A DNA stretch of 64,000 nt from NCBI RefSeq assembly GCF_003688595.1, contig NZ_RCWT01000013.1, positions 62,001 through 126,000 of the forward strand, given 5' to 3'. The DNA comes from Sphingomonas sp. PP-F2F-G114-C0414 (GTDB taxonomy: Bacteria > Pseudomonadota > Alphaproteobacteria > Sphingomonadales > Sphingomonadaceae). This document shows, in pieces, positions 1 to 9,468 of this stretch; the first letter of the stretch is position 1, and every line of letters starts with the position of its first letter. Made by a program: the position numbers and the translations under genes. A model generated the notes under the pieces. It was not told where the DNA came from and ran no database searches. It worked only from the letters and a program-made list of their open reading frames with translations.

Positions 1-2
1 CG

Positions 3-383
3 CGCCTCGCCAACGAATCCGGCCGCGAAGTTATGGCCGTCCCCGGCAGCCCGCTCGATCCCCGCGCGCAAGGCTGCAACCTCCTGATCCGCGAAGGCGC
101 CACGCTCGTTCAATCCGCCGCCGACATCCTCGAACAGATCCGCCCGTTCGACCCGCGCTCGGTCCGCTCCCCGATCGAAACCTACGCCGCCTCGCCCTCA
201 CAGGATGCCAGCGATACCGACCGCCGCAGGATCACCGACCTGCTAGGCCCGGTCGCGGTCGCGATCGACGAACTCATCCGTCAGTCGCACCTTCCCCCCG
301 CCGTCGTGCAAATGGTGTTGCTCGAACTCGAGCTAAGCGGCCGCCTCGAACGCCACGCCGGCGGCCGGGTCAGCCTGACCTGA
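3..383 (+). CDS. dprA: DNA-processing protein DprA, C-terminal part (5' end outside window)
   Basis: This is the last 126 codons of DprA/Smf, which binds incoming single-stranded DNA and loads RecA during transformation and recombination. The fragment opens in the Rossmann-like DprA domain, where [18 protein letters not shown] and the following NLLIREGA match the family signature. After a linker come about 55 residues resembling the DprA winged-helix tail ([20 protein letters not shown]). The reading frame is open from base 3 and stops at 383. The next gene is convergent, about 97 bp away. The call is firm; only the N-terminal two thirds is missing because of the window edge. Confidence 0.93.
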   Translation, partial: RLANESGREVMAVPGSPLDPRAQGCNLLIREGATLVQSAADILEQIRPFDPRSVRSPIETYAASPSQDASDTDRRRITDLLGPVAVAIDELIRQSHLPPAVVQMVLLELELSGRLERHAGGRVSLT

Positions 384-480
384 CGCCGCTCCACCCGGAC
401 ATTCACGATCGTCGACCGAGCCCCCCAAGGCAAGGGTCGCTTGAGCGCTAATCTCGAAAAGATTGGGGGCGACTTGGGAA

Positions 481-2115
481 CTAAGCCGCCGCCGCATCGT
501 CCGATTGCAGGAACGAGACGAACAGGTCGGTCGACGACCGCAAATTTCGCGCGCTCGCTGCCAGGTCGCTGGCACTGCCCCGCACCGACGCCGACAATAA
601 CGAGGCCGATCCCGCCGCCGCCGCCACGCCGTCGATCCGGGTGCCGATCTCGTCCGCCGCGTCGACCGCGCGCGCCGTACCCGCATCGACCTCCTGCGCC
701 GTGAAGCGCTGCTCGCCAACCGCAGTCGCGATCCCCGATGCCGCCACCGAGACCTGGCCGATCGCGGTGTTGACGCTGCGCAGTTTCTCACCCGTATCTG
801 CGACGCCTTCGCGGATCCCGGCGAGCAGCGTGCTGATCCGGTCGCTTGCCCGCTTGGTATCCGCCGACAGCACTTTCACTTCACCCGCGACGACCGCGAA
901 CCCGCGCCCAGCGTCGCCCGCCCGTGCCGCCTCGATCGTCGCGTTCAGCGCCAGCAAATTGGTCTTGCTCGCCAGTTCGCGGATATCGTCGAGAAAGACC
1001 TCGATCTGGACCGCGTGATCCTCCAGCATCGCCACCGTCTGCACGCTGCGCTGCGCCTCCAGGCTTGCCACCACGGTCAATTCCGATTGCTGATCGGCCG
1101 CGATCGCGATCGTCCGGATCGATTCGGACAGGTCGCGGATCGACGACGCGACATGCGCTATGTCGCGCGCCGCCCGGCCTGCGCCCGATGCCGCCTCAAC
1201 CGCATCTTGGGTCGCGCCGCCGGTAACGTCCTCGAGCCGCACAGCCGCATGCTCTAGTCGTTCGGTCGCCTGACCGATGCTCTTCACCACCGACGTCACC
1301 GAGTGATCGAACTCGTTCGCCAGCGTCACCAGCTCGCCGCGCCGCTCGCTCGCGATCCGCGTCGCCTGGTCCTCGCGCTGCTGGCGTTCTCGCGCCGCCA
1401 CCGCCTCCGCCGCACGCGCCTGATGCATCGCCTCTTCGGTCCGCCGCTGACCGTCCTCCGCCAACTCCGTCAACTCGCGCGACCGCCGCAACGCCGCGCT
1501 CTGTGACCGAAACAGCCGCTCGAGCTGGATCGTCAGCACCGTCAACGCGCCGAATTGCAGCCCGACCGCCACGACATGAAAGATCACCCGGCCGAGATTG
1601 CCCGTGCCGGTGAACACGAATTCCGGGGCCCACCATTCGAGCGCAAGATGATGCGCTGCAGTCAGCACCGTCGCCAGCGCGATCGGCCGCCAGTCCGCCA
1701 ACATTACCAGCGCCGCCATCCCGACGAAGAAATACATGTGTGCATCCATCTGCCACGGATGCCCCTTGAGCAGGAAAACGAGCATTGCCGGGATCACCGC
1801 GGCGAGCGACCCCATTAACGTCCGGGCCTCGACATCGTAGCGCCCGCGGAGCGCCATCGCGGTCGGCCCCGCCGTGATGATGGCGCCGATGACCAACAGC
1901 GGGACGCTCGCGCCCGCGCCCAATACGGCGTTGCCTATCAGTAGCCCCCCCAGCGAAATCCAGCCGATCACCGCCCAGGCTTGGACGGCGCGACGCCGCA
2001 GCCGGTCGAGCGGGTTGAGGCCGGCATCATCCCCGATTTTTGCGGTGGCCCCCAGTTTCGCCCCGAAATTCAGCTGGGAGAAGGCCGACTTCAGCACTGC
2101 GGCGATTCGATTCAT
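481..2115 (-). CDS. Methyl-accepting chemotaxis protein with a polytopic membrane sensor
   Basis: The protein has 544 aa and should signal to a CheA/CheW array. Residues about 40-205 hold roughly six membrane segments rather than the usual two flanking a periplasmic domain. His residues lie in or next to the membrane ([23 protein letters not shown]). A coiled coil rich in Arg, Glu and Ala follows, then a typical signalling tip ([20 protein letters not shown], then [11 protein letters not shown]). No CheR/CheB-binding pentapeptide is seen at the C-terminus (it ends QSDDAAAA). I chose the ATG at 2115 because GGGAGG lies just upstream and because it overlaps the stop of the preceding 104-aa gene as ATGA. 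No che genes are in the window. The ligand is unknown. Confidence 0.9.
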   Translation of the reverse strand: MNRIAAVLKSAFSQLNFGAKLGATAKIGDDAGLNPLDRLRRRAVQAWAVIGWISLGGLLIGNAVLGAGASVPLLVIGAIITAGPTAMALRGRYDVEARTLMGSLAAVIPAMLVFLLKGHPWQMDAHMYFFVGMAALVMLADWRPIALATVLTAAHHLALEWWAPEFVFTGTGNLGRVIFHVVAVGLQFGALTVLTIQLERLFRSQSAALRRSRELTELAEDGQRRTEEAMHQARAAEAVAARERQQREDQATRIASERRGELVTLANEFDHSVTSVVKSIGQATERLEHAAVRLEDVTGGATQDAVEAASGAGRAARDIAHVASSIRDLSESIRTIAIAADQQSELTVVASLEAQRSVQTVAMLEDHAVQIEVFLDDIRELASKTNLLALNATIEAARAGDAGRGFAVVAGEVKVLSADTKRASDRISTLLAGIREGVADTGEKLRSVNTAIGQVSVAASGIATAVGEQRFTAQEVDAGTARAVDAADEIGTRIDGVAAAAGSASLLSASVRGSASDLAASARNLRSSTDLFVSFLQSDDAAAA

Positions 2116-2426
2116 GCTGGCCTCCCAGCACCGACATCGGCCCCGCAGCCTGCGGGCGGAGCGGCCATAATGACGATATTCCACGCGACCTGGGGGGCAA
2201 TGCGGGCACGATCGCCAACGACAACCAGCGATCCCGGAATCGGCCCGGCCCCGAGCAACGCCGCGCCGCCCGCCAGCGCACCCTGCACCGCCGCTCCGCC
2301 ATCTTGATCGAGCGGCACCAACAGCATCGAACCCGATGCTGGCGGCCACATCGTCAACGCGACGAGCGCAACTGTCGCATTAGCGATCTGCGCAGGGATC
2401 CACATCCGACTTAGCTGGAATTTCAT
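2112..2426 (-). CDS. Small hypothetical protein translationally coupled to the chemotaxis receptor
   Basis: This 104-aa protein is not recognised. It starts [20 protein letters not shown] and has a hydrophobic stretch at about residues 9-37 that could be a signal sequence or a membrane segment. Ala/Gly-rich and Val-rich stretches follow ([23 protein letters not shown]). The start has a good ribosome-binding site (AGGTAAG) seven or so bases upstream. Its stop overlaps the receptor start as ATGA, so the two are probably co-translated. The overlap and ribosome site argue that it is real. A role beside the receptor is inferred from position only. Confidence 0.65.
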   Translation of the reverse strand: MKFQLSRMWIPAQIANATVALVALTMWPPASGSMLLVPLDQDGGAAVQGALAGGAALLGAGPIPGSLVVVGDRARIAPQVAWNIVIMAAPPAGCGADVGAGRPA

Positions 2427-2768
2427 ACGCTTACCTATGCACCGCCTGGTTAATGCAAAGTAAGTTCGCCGCGCATGATCGCCCCCGATTTGGCTTCGAC
2501 AAAGACCCGAATCGGTCAATTTGACTTCGGCAAAGGCTCAAACCGGTGGCCCGTGCCGGCGGTTTCGCGGACGCAGTCCTACATCGCCGCAGCCTGCCAT
2601 CCTCAAAGGATATGCTGTCAATCTCGCCCCCTCTCGCTCGCGACCCTCTGGAAAACCCGCGCCAGCGTCTGCACTTTCTGCACTTCACTCTGAACCCTCT
2701 GCGGGTTGACGGCACCGCCCCTTCGTCCCCACCCTCGTACGCGTACACGTAAGGACCCCGGTTTCCCC
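2427..2768. other. Divergent intergenic region upstream of topA and the receptor operon
   Basis: These 342 bp separate two divergently read genes and should hold both promoters. An imperfect inverted repeat CCGATT...AATCGG spans about 2488-2517. I see no convincing gene, RNA or strong promoter hexamers. Confidence 0.4.
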
Positions 2769-5312
2769 ATGCAGCTTGTCATCGTCGAATCGCCTGCCAA
2801 GGCCAAAACCATCGAGAAGTATCTGGGCAGCGATTACCGCGTCCTGGCCAGCTACGGCCATGTCCGCGACCTGCCGCCCAAGGACGGTTCGGTCGATCCC
2901 GACGATGCGTTCGCAATGACGTGGGAGAATTACGCGGACAAGTCGAAGCAGCTGAAGGCGATCACCGATCTCGCCAAGATCGCTGACCGCCTGATCCTCG
3001 CGACCGATCCCGATCGCGAGGGCGAGGCGATCTCGTGGCATGTCCGCGAAGTGCTGCGCGCACGGAAGGCGCTGCCCAAGGAGGTCGAGCGCGTCACCTT
3101 CAACGCGATTACCAAGGCCACGGTGACCGAGGCGATGAAGAACCCGCGCGAGTTGGACGACGACCTGATCGACGCCTATCGCGCCCGCCGCGCGCTCGAT
3201 TACCTGGTCGGCTTCACGCTCTCGCCGGTGCTGTGGCGCAAGCTGCCCGGCGCCAAGTCGGCCGGTCGCGTCCAATCGGTGTCGCTCCGTTTGATCGTCC
3301 AGCGCGAGCGCGAGATCGACGTCTTCAAGCCGCAGGAATACTGGTCCGTCACCGCCGAGATGGAGCATGACGGCACCGCGTTCACGTCGCGGCTGACGCA
3401 GTTCGAGGGCAACAAGCTCGACCGCCTGTCGATCGGCAACGAAGGCGATGCCCTGCGCGCCAAGCAGGCCGTGCTCGACGGCAATTTCTCCGTCCAGTCG
3501 GTCGAGACCAAGCCCGCCGGTCGCAACCCGCCACCGCCGTTCACGACCTCGACCCTGCAGCAGGAGGCATCGCGGAAACTCGGTTTCTCGGCCGATCACA
3601 CGATGCGGATCGCGCAGGGCCTCTACGAGGACGGCACGATCACCTACATGCGTACCGACGGCGTGCAGATGGATTCGAGCGCGATCAGCGCCGCGCGCCT
3701 GGCCGTCGCGAACCGCTTCGACGCGAGCTATGTCCCCGACAAGCCGCGGCAATATCAGTCGAAGGCGAAGAACGCGCAGGAAGCGCACGAAGCGATCCGC
3801 CCGACCGATTTCGGCAAGGACAAGGCCGGCGGCGGCGATCACGCACGCCTCTACGACCTGATCTTCAAGCGCGCGCTGGCCAGCCAGATGGCGTCCGCGC
3901 GGATGGAGCGCACCACGGTCGAGATGGCCGACGGCACCGGCCGCAACATCCTCCGCGCCACCGGCCAGGTCGTGCTCTTCCCCGGCTATCTCGCCTTGTA
4001 CGAGGAAGGGTCGGATGACTCGGCCGATGAGGACGCCCGCCGCCTGCCGCGGATGCGCGAGGGCGATGCGCCCGCCAAGAAGAAGGTCGACGCCGAGCAG
4101 CATTTCACCCAGCCGCCGCCGCGCTTCTCCGAAGCCTCGCTGGTCAAGCGGATGGAGGAACTCGGCATCGGCCGCCCGTCCACCTACGCGTCGATCATCA
4201 AGACGCTAAAGGACCGCGCCTACGTCCGGATCGAGAAGAATCGGTTCTTCGCCGAGGAGAGCGGGCGGCTGGTGACGGCGTTCCTCGAGCGCTTCTTCGA
4301 GAAGTACGTCGGCTACGACTACACCGCCGAGCTGGAAGAAGAACTCGACGACGTCTCCGGCGGCCGCGCGCAGTGGCAGTCGGTGCTCGACGCGTTCTGG
4401 CGCGATTTCAAACCGCGTACCAACGAGGTGATGGAGCAGCAACCGTCGGCGATCACCGCCGAACTCGACACCTTCCTCGCGCCGTATCTGTTCCCGGCCA
4501 AGGCTGACGGCGGCGATCCGCGGCTCTGCCCCAACTGCGGCGAGGGGCAGCTGGCGCTTCGCGGCGGCAAGTTCGGGGCGTTCATCGCGTGCTCGAAGTA
4601 CCCCGAGTGCAAATATACGCGCCGCTTCGCGCAGCCCGGCGGCGACGCCGAGGCGGATGCGGGTCCCTCGACGCTCGGCACGCACCCCGACACCGGGCAG
4701 CCGATCGAGCGCAAGTCGGGACGCTTCGGCCCGTATCTGCAGATCGGCGAAGGCGAAGACCGCAAGATGGCGTCGATCCCGAAGGACATCGGCGAGCTGA
4801 ACCTCGAATGGGCGGTCAAGCTGCTGTCGCTTCCGCGGACGGTCGGCAACCACCCCGAGACCGGCGAACCGATCATCTCGACGATCGGCAAGTTCGGACC
4901 GTATCTTAAGCACGCGGGCAAATACGCGCGGCTCCAGACCACGGCCGACGTGTTCGAGACGGGCATGAATGCGGCGGTCGTGAAGCTCGCCGAAGCGGCG
5001 GCCGGCGGCGGACGCACCGCGCGGGGGGCTCAGGCACCGCTCAAGGTCCTCGGCAACCATCCGCGCACGGAGGCCGAGATCAAGCTGATGGAAGGGCGCT
5101 ATGGCGCCTACGTCACCGACGGCACCACCAACGCGACGCTGCCCAAGTCGATCGAGAAGGACCAGCTGACGCTCGAGGAAGCGGCCTCGCTGATCGACGC
5201 ACGCGCCGCCGCGGCGCCGGCAACGAAGAAGAAGAAAGCGCCTGCCAAGAAGCCGGCGGCGAAAAAGGCCCCCGCCAAGAAAGCCGCGCCAAAGAAGAAA
5301 GCCGAAGCCTAA
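2769..5312 (+). CDS. topA: DNA topoisomerase I
   Basis: This type IA topoisomerase of 847 aa relaxes negative supercoils through a covalent 5'-phosphotyrosine. The TOPRIM domain is N-terminal (MQLVIVESPAKAKTIEKYLG, later ATDPDREGEAISWH). The catalytic tyrosine is Y293 in ITYMRTDG. The C-terminal part has one four-Cys zinc ribbon (CPNCGEGQL ... CSKYPECKY), then three repeats of the type LGTHPDTGQPIERKSGRFGP, VGNHPETGEPIIS and LGNHPRTEAEIK. It ends in a Lys/Ala/Pro-rich tail. I chose the ATG at 2769 because it begins the conserved TOPRIM sequence; AAGGA lies about 12 bases upstream. Downstream is a GC-rich palindromic repeat that may end transcription. Confidence 0.97.
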   Translation: MQLVIVESPAKAKTIEKYLGSDYRVLASYGHVRDLPPKDGSVDPDDAFAMTWENYADKSKQLKAITDLAKIADRLILATDPDREGEAISWHVREVLRARKALPKEVERVTFNAITKATVTEAMKNPRELDDDLIDAYRARRALDYLVGFTLSPVLWRKLPGAKSAGRVQSVSLRLIVQREREIDVFKPQEYWSVTAEMEHDGTAFTSRLTQFEGNKLDRLSIGNEGDALRAKQAVLDGNFSVQSVETKPAGRNPPPPFTTSTLQQEASRKLGFSADHTMRIAQGLYEDGTITYMRTDGVQMDSSAISAARLAVANRFDASYVPDKPRQYQSKAKNAQEAHEAIRPTDFGKDKAGGGDHARLYDLIFKRALASQMASARMERTTVEMADGTGRNILRATGQVVLFPGYLALYEEGSDDSADEDARRLPRMREGDAPAKKKVDAEQHFTQPPPRFSEASLVKRMEELGIGRPSTYASIIKTLKDRAYVRIEKNRFFAEESGRLVTAFLERFFEKYVGYDYTAELEEELDDVSGGRAQWQSVLDAFWRDFKPRTNEVMEQQPSAITAELDTFLAPYLFPAKADGGDPRLCPNCGEGQLALRGGKFGAFIACSKYPECKYTRRFAQPGGDAEADAGPSTLGTHPDTGQPIERKSGRFGPYLQIGEGEDRKMASIPKDIGELNLEWAVKLLSLPRTVGNHPETGEPIISTIGKFGPYLKHAGKYARLQTTADVFETGMNAAVVKLAEAAAGGGRTARGAQAPLKVLGNHPRTEAEIKLMEGRYGAYVTDGTTNATLPKSIEKDQLTLEEAASLIDARAAAAPATKKKKAPAKKPAAKKAPAKKAAPKKKAEA

Positions 5313-5474
5313 TCCTCCCCTGCAAGGGGAGGGGGACCATCCAAAGGATGGTTGAGGGGGGCTTCCCCAAGCGTAACGCTGCGTAAGGTGAGCCCCACGA
5401 ACGCTACGCTCGTGGTAATCCCCCTCCACCCTTCGCCAAGCGGCGAACGGTCCCCCTCCCCGTTCCGGGGAGGA
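5313..5474. repeat. Intergenic palindrome, family C (TCCTCCCC type), copy 1
   Basis: This region fills the space between the topA stop and the convergent Sel1 gene. It begins TCCTCCCCTGCAAGGGGAGG and ends with the complementary CCCCGTTCCGGGGAGGA, with nested smaller hairpins (CACGAACGCTACGCTCGTGG). It could act as a bidirectional terminator. Confidence 0.75.
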
Positions 5475-5771
5475 TTAAGCAGCCCGGCGTTGCGTCAACT
5501 GCATCCAATCCCGCGCGGCGCGCTGCGCCACCGAGATCTCCCGAGCCGTCATGTCCTCGGCGATCTCAGCCCGGCACTCCTGCGCCGCGATGTGCCCCGA
5601 CACCGCCGCCAGGTTGAACCACTTGTGTGCCTCGATCAGGTCGAGGACGACACCCGACGTCCCCGTCGAATACACCATCCCGAGTTCGTAGCACGCCCGG
5701 TCGTCGCCGCGTGCGGCATCCGCCAGACGACGTTCGATTCCGATATTCGCGTTCTTGAAACTGCTGCCCAT
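5475..5771 (-). CDS. Sel1-like repeat protein, short
   Basis: This 98-aa protein carries one recognisable Sel1-like (TPR-related) unit at about residues 20-60: ARGDDRACYELGMVYSTG, then EAHKWFNLAAVSGH. The AHKWFNLAA pattern is typical of the family. Such short proteins usually act as binding scaffolds, but no partner can be named. There is no signal peptide or membrane segment. It lies 78 bp downstream of panC on the same strand, so it may share the transcript. The start at 5771 is the only ATG that leaves the whole repeat intact. Confidence 0.75.
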   Translation of the reverse strand: MGSSFKNANIGIERRLADAARGDDRACYELGMVYSTGTSGVVLDLIEAHKWFNLAAVSGHIAAQECRAEIAEDMTAREISVAQRAARDWMQLTQRRAA

Positions 5772-5849
5772 GATCTTGCCCCCAATGTTCGTGAGGACAG
5801 AGTGCCGTGATTCGGGCTACGAAATGGTTAATGGGTTAACGCTCATTTT

Positions 5850-6701
5850 TTACAACGCGTCTGGCGCCTTGATGGCGATGTTATCGATCAACCGCGTCGC
5901 GCCCATCCGCGCCGCCGCCAGCAACCGCCGCGGACGGTCCGCTGCCGGGTTCTCCGCCAGCGTCTCGGCATCCGCCAGCGCGACGTAGTCGATCGTGAAC
6001 CCCGCCCCGACCAACGTCGTCCGCGCATCGTCGAGCACCGACTCGACGTCCTCGCCCTTCGCGATCGCTCGCGCCGCGACGCCGAGGGCTCGCGGCAAGG
6101 CCACGGCCTGCTTGCGCTGCTCATCGTCGAGATAGATGTTGCGCGACGACATCGCCAAACCGTCGTCGTCGCGCTGCGTCGGCACCCCGACGATATCTAT
6201 CGCGAAATCGAGATCCGCCACGAACCGCCGGACGACGGCGAGCTGCTGGTAATCCTTCTCGCCGAAATACGCCGCATCGGGCCCAACTTGGTTGAATAGC
6301 TTCGACACGACCGTCGCGACACCATCGAAATGACCGGGCCGCGAGGCGCCGTCGAACCCATCGCTGACACCCGAGACCCGCACCGACGTCGCGAAGCCAT
6401 CGGGATACATCGTCTCGACCGACGGCAGCCAGAGCAGGTCGCACCCGGCTTCGTTGAGCATCCGGATATCGGCCATCTCGCGCCGCGGATAGCGCGACAG
6501 ATCCTCGTTCGGGCCGAACTGCGTCGGATTGACGAAGATCGACGCAACGACTTTTGTCCCCGGCCGCTTCGCCGCTTCGATCAGCGCGACATGGCCGGCG
6601 TGGAGCGCGCCCATCGTCGGAACGAGCGCGACGCGCTGCCCCGCCGCACGGAAGGCGGCGACGCTCTCGCGCAACGCATTAAGGTCCCGGACGGTGTCCA
6701 C
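5850..6701 (-). CDS. panC: Pantothenate synthetase (pantoate--beta-alanine ligase)
   Basis: This 283-aa enzyme joins pantoate and beta-alanine using ATP, the last step to pantothenate before coenzyme A. The nucleotidyltransferase signature is clear: VPTMGALHAGHVALIEAAK near residue 27 contains the HIGH-type motif, and AMSSRNIYLDDEQR contains the KMSKS-like region. FVNPTQFGPNEDLSRYPR and GEKDYQQLAVVRRFVADL are also conserved. Length is normal for the family. It is divergent from mipZ with about 75 bp between start codons. No panB or panD is in the window. Confidence 0.96.
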   Translation of the reverse strand: MDTVRDLNALRESVAAFRAAGQRVALVPTMGALHAGHVALIEAAKRPGTKVVASIFVNPTQFGPNEDLSRYPRREMADIRMLNEAGCDLLWLPSVETMYPDGFATSVRVSGVSDGFDGASRPGHFDGVATVVSKLFNQVGPDAAYFGEKDYQQLAVVRRFVADLDFAIDIVGVPTQRDDDGLAMSSRNIYLDDEQRKQAVALPRALGVAARAIAKGEDVESVLDDARTTLVGAGFTIDYVALADAETLAENPAADRPRRLLAAARMGATRLIDNIAIKAPDAL

Positions 6702-6776
6702 GTGAAACTCCTACTCGATAAGTGCGGTCGCGGCTTCTATGAAGGGTGACTGTTACGATCAATAAGGAAACGCGCG

Positions 6777-7592
6777 TTGGCCACGGGCCCCGACTCACCC
6801 CAAGCTTCGACGCATGTCATCGTGTTCGCCAACGAGAAGGGCGGCACCGGCAAGTCGACGACCGCGGTGCACGTCGCGATCGCGCTTGCCGCCAAGGGTG
6901 CGCGCGTCGCGTGTCTCGATCTGGATCACCGCCAGCGCACCGTCGGCCGCTATCTCGACAACCGCGCCGAGACGATGAGACGCAACGGTTCGGTGCTGCC
7001 GATGCCGCGCCATGCGACGCTGTCCGACCAGAGCGAGGATCAGTTCGAGGACCTGTGGCACTCGCTGTGCGAAGGCTCGGACTTCCTGGTCGTCGACACG
7101 CCGGGCCGCGACGATCCGTTCGCCCGCACCGCTGCGGCGCTGGCGAACACACTGGTGACGCCGATGAACGACAGCTTCGTCGACTTCGACCTGATCGGCC
7201 AGGTCGATCCCGAGACGTATCAGGTGACGCGCCCGAGCTTCTATTCCGAACTGATCTGGGACGCGCGGAAGCAGCGCGCGCGCGCCGACGGCACGACGAT
7301 CGACTGGGTCGTGCTGCGCAACCGCCTCCAGCATATCGAGGCGCGCAACATGCGCCGCGTGTCGGATGCACTCGCTCAACTCGCCAAGCGCGTCGGCTTC
7401 CGGATCATCCCGGGGCTCGGCGAGCGCGTGATCTACCGCGAGATGTTCCCCGCCGGGCTGACGATGATCGATGCGAAGGCGTTCGGTAGCATGGGCCTCG
7501 CGCATGTCGCGGCACGCCAGGAATTGCGCGAGATGATGGCCGCGTTGCAATTGCCCGAAGTTGTCGAGCAAGCGCCGGACGTCGCTGCGTGA
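6777..7592 (+). CDS. mipZ: MipZ-type division-plane positioning ATPase (ParA/MinD family)
   Basis: This 271-aa ParA-type ATPase has the deviant Walker A motif KGGTGKST at residues 21-28 after VIVFANE. A Walker B-type strand follows (DFLVVDTPGRDDPFARTAAA). The PMNDSFVDFDLIGQVDPETY stretch and the long C-terminal part with ARNMRRV are typical of MipZ in alphaproteobacteria. There MipZ forms a gradient from the poles and inhibits FtsZ. Translation probably starts at a TTG at 6777 with AAGGAA seven bases upstream; no ATG lies before the Walker A motif in a good context. It overlaps the next gene by four bases (GTGA). The gene order panC-mipZ fits an alphaproteobacterial core region. Confidence 0.9.
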   Translation: MATGPDSPQASTHVIVFANEKGGTGKSTTAVHVAIALAAKGARVACLDLDHRQRTVGRYLDNRAETMRRNGSVLPMPRHATLSDQSEDQFEDLWHSLCEGSDFLVVDTPGRDDPFARTAAALANTLVTPMNDSFVDFDLIGQVDPETYQVTRPSFYSELIWDARKQRARADGTTIDWVVLRNRLQHIEARNMRRVSDALAQLAKRVGFRIIPGLGERVIYREMFPAGLTMIDAKAFGSMGLAHVAARQELREMMAALQLPEVVEQAPDVAA

Positions 7593-7843
7593 AGTGGATC
7601 GTCGCCGCGCTGTTTATTTGGGCGGCGTGGCATTATCTCCGCCCCAAGCCGAAGCAGCGCGTCGTAACGGATGAAGCGGAGGCCCGCTCGATCCTCGGCA
7701 TAGACAGCAGCGCGAACGCCGACGCGATCCGCAGCGCCCACCGCCGCCTGATCGCCTCGGTCCACCCCGACCGCGGCGGCTCGACCGACCTGACCCGTCG
7801 AGTGAACGCCGCGCGCGACCTCCTCCTGAAGCGCGCGCGCTAA
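7589..7843 (+). CDS. Membrane-anchored mini J-domain protein
   Basis: This 84-aa protein has an N-terminal membrane segment (IVAALFIWAAWHYL, residues 4-17), a short basic linker, and then a J-domain core. EAEARSILGI is followed by IRSAHRRLIASVHPDRGGS, with the HPD tripeptide at residues 59-61. The J domain should stimulate an Hsp70 (DnaK) ATPase at the membrane. It resembles the Tim14/Pam18-like small bacterial J proteins. It starts with GTG overlapping the mipZ stop, so it is probably translated by coupling. No specific client is apparent. Confidence 0.85.
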   Translation: MKWIVAALFIWAAWHYLRPKPKQRVVTDEAEARSILGIDSSANADAIRSAHRRLIASVHPDRGGSTDLTRRVNAARDLLLKRAR

Positions 7844-7853
7844 CCTCAAACCG

Positions 7854-7898
7854 CCGTTCGTCCTGAGCGAAGTCGAAGGACAAACTCTGCACGAACGG
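7854..7898. repeat. Intergenic palindrome, family D (short copy)
   Basis: The repeat runs from CCGTTCGTCCTGAGCGAAGT to ACGAACGG. It has the same left arm as the copies at 13998 and 51977 but lacks most of the right arm. It lies just upstream of the phosphomutase gene. Confidence 0.65.
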
Positions 7899-7910
7899 AA
7901 AGACAGGCCA

Positions 7911-9278
7911 ATGACCCACCAGTTCGACCCGACCTCGCTCCGCGAATACGACATCCGCGGGATCGTCGGCAAAGCGCTCGGCCCCGCCGACGCCGTTGCG
8001 ATCGGCCGAGGCTTCGCCACCCGCATCCGCGCGGCGGGCGGCCACCGCGTCGCTGTCGGCTATGATGGCCGCAACTCGTCCCCCGAACTCGAAGCCGCGC
8101 TCGTGTCCGGCCTCGTCGCCGGCGGCGTCGACGTCGTCCGCATCGGCCTCAGCACCTCGCCGATGCTGTATTACGCGGAAGCGACGCTAGAGGTGGATGG
8201 CGGCATCCAGGTAACCGGCAGCCACAATCCCCCCGAGTATAACGGCTTCAAGATGGTGCACGCCCACGCGCCATTTTTCGGCGACGACATCCAGAACCTG
8301 GCCGCGCTCGCCGCGTCGGGCGCCTGGAGCGAAGGCGCGGGCGAGGTCACGACCGCAGACGTCCTGGACGCCTATGTCGGCCGGCTGATGGCAGGCTACG
8401 CGGGCGGCGCGTACCGGATCGGCTGGGACACGGGGAACGGCGCCGCCGGCCCGGTGATCGAGAAGCTCGTTCAGCTGCTGCCGGGTGAGCATCATGTGAT
8501 CTTCGCCGAAGTCGACGGCAATTTTCCCAACCATCATCCCGATCCTACCGAAGAGGCGAACCTCGCCGATCTCAAACGCCTGGTCGCGGAGAAGAACCTC
8601 GATTTCGGACTGGCGTTCGACGGCGATGGCGACCGGATCGGCGCGGTCGACGGCGCGGGACGGGTGATCTGGGGCGATCAGATTCTCTCCATTCTGGTCG
8701 AACCTGCGCTGCGCGAGCACCCCGGCGCGCCGATCGTCGCCGACGTGAAGTCCTCGCAGGCGCTGTTCGACCGAATCACGGCGTTGGGCGGCGAGCCGGT
8801 GATGGCCGCCACAGGCCACAGCCTGATGAAGACCGCGATGACCCGCACCGGCGCGCCGATCGGCGGGGAGTTGAGCGGGCACCTGTTCTTCGCCGGCGAA
8901 TATTACGGCTTCGACGACGCGCACTATGCTGCCGTCCGCCTCATCCGGGCGGTGCATTTGTCGGGACAGTCGCTGTCCGAATTGCGCAATGCGATGCCGG
9001 CGCTGGTCGCGACGCCGGACCTGCGGTTTCCGGTCGAGGATATGCGCAAGTTCGTGGTGGTGGACGAGGTGATCGCTCGGTTGAAATCCGAAGGGGCGGA
9101 GATGGACCTCACGGACGGTGCGAGGGTGACGACCGCCAACGGGTGGTGGCTGCTGAGAGCCTCGAACACGCAGGCGATGCTGACGGTGCGGGCGGAGGCA
9201 AAGGACCAGGTAGCACTTGATACGCTGCTAACCGAGGTAGATGCGCACCTGTCGGCAAGCGGTGTAACGCGACGCTAA
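7911..9278 (+). CDS. Phosphomannomutase/phosphoglucomutase
   Basis: This 455-aa alpha-D-phosphohexomutase interconverts mannose-6-P/mannose-1-P and glucose-6-P/glucose-1-P for nucleotide-sugar and polysaccharide synthesis. The four family landmarks are present: REYDIRGIVG near residue 11, the phosphoserine loop VTGSHNPPEYNG (S104), the metal loop DGDGDR at 237-242, and the sugar-binding GGELSGHLFF. A phosphate-binding segment (RASNTQAMLTVRAEA) is near the end. Length and motifs match the bifunctional AlgC/PgmG type. Which sugar it prefers in the cell cannot be read from sequence. Start ATG at 7911 directly precedes the conserved N-terminus. Confidence 0.95.
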   Translation: MTHQFDPTSLREYDIRGIVGKALGPADAVAIGRGFATRIRAAGGHRVAVGYDGRNSSPELEAALVSGLVAGGVDVVRIGLSTSPMLYYAEATLEVDGGIQVTGSHNPPEYNGFKMVHAHAPFFGDDIQNLAALAASGAWSEGAGEVTTADVLDAYVGRLMAGYAGGAYRIGWDTGNGAAGPVIEKLVQLLPGEHHVIFAEVDGNFPNHHPDPTEEANLADLKRLVAEKNLDFGLAFDGDGDRIGAVDGAGRVIWGDQILSILVEPALREHPGAPIVADVKSSQALFDRITALGGEPVMAATGHSLMKTAMTRTGAPIGGELSGHLFFAGEYYGFDDAHYAAVRLIRAVHLSGQSLSELRNAMPALVATPDLRFPVEDMRKFVVVDEVIARLKSEGAEMDLTDGARVTTANGWWLLRASNTQAMLTVRAEAKDQVALDTLLTEVDAHLSASGVTRR

Positions 9279-9290
9279 CCGCGAGAATTG

Positions 9291-9398
9291 CACCACCCCG
9301 GCGAAGGCCGGGGCCCAATTGGAAAGGTGGATATAACGGCGCGCTGCCCCCCGTTAGCAACGTCCCCCAACTGGGCGCCGGCCTCCGCCGGGGTGGTG
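9291..9398. repeat. Intergenic ~105 bp palindromic element, family A, copy 1
   Basis: Left arm CACCCCGGCGAAGGCCGGGG and right arm CCGGCCTCCGCCGGGGTGG flank a core ending in GTTAGCAACGTCCCCCAACTGG. The core is almost shared with the copy at 51843. Together with the copy of family E at 9469-9563 it fills most of the 386-bp gap after the phosphomutase gene; nothing else is visible there. Confidence 0.85.
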
Positions 9399-9468
9399 CT
9401 GGTAGAGGGAGCGCTCGCAGAATTGACGAGCACCTCGCGGCAGGCAGTGCAGTGCCGCCCCCTCCCCC

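Noticed and set aside
2685..4103. 472-codon open frame opposite topA
   Set aside because: It is antisense to a clear topA and its translation is Arg/Leu/Gly-rich with no domain; high GC makes such shadow frames common here.
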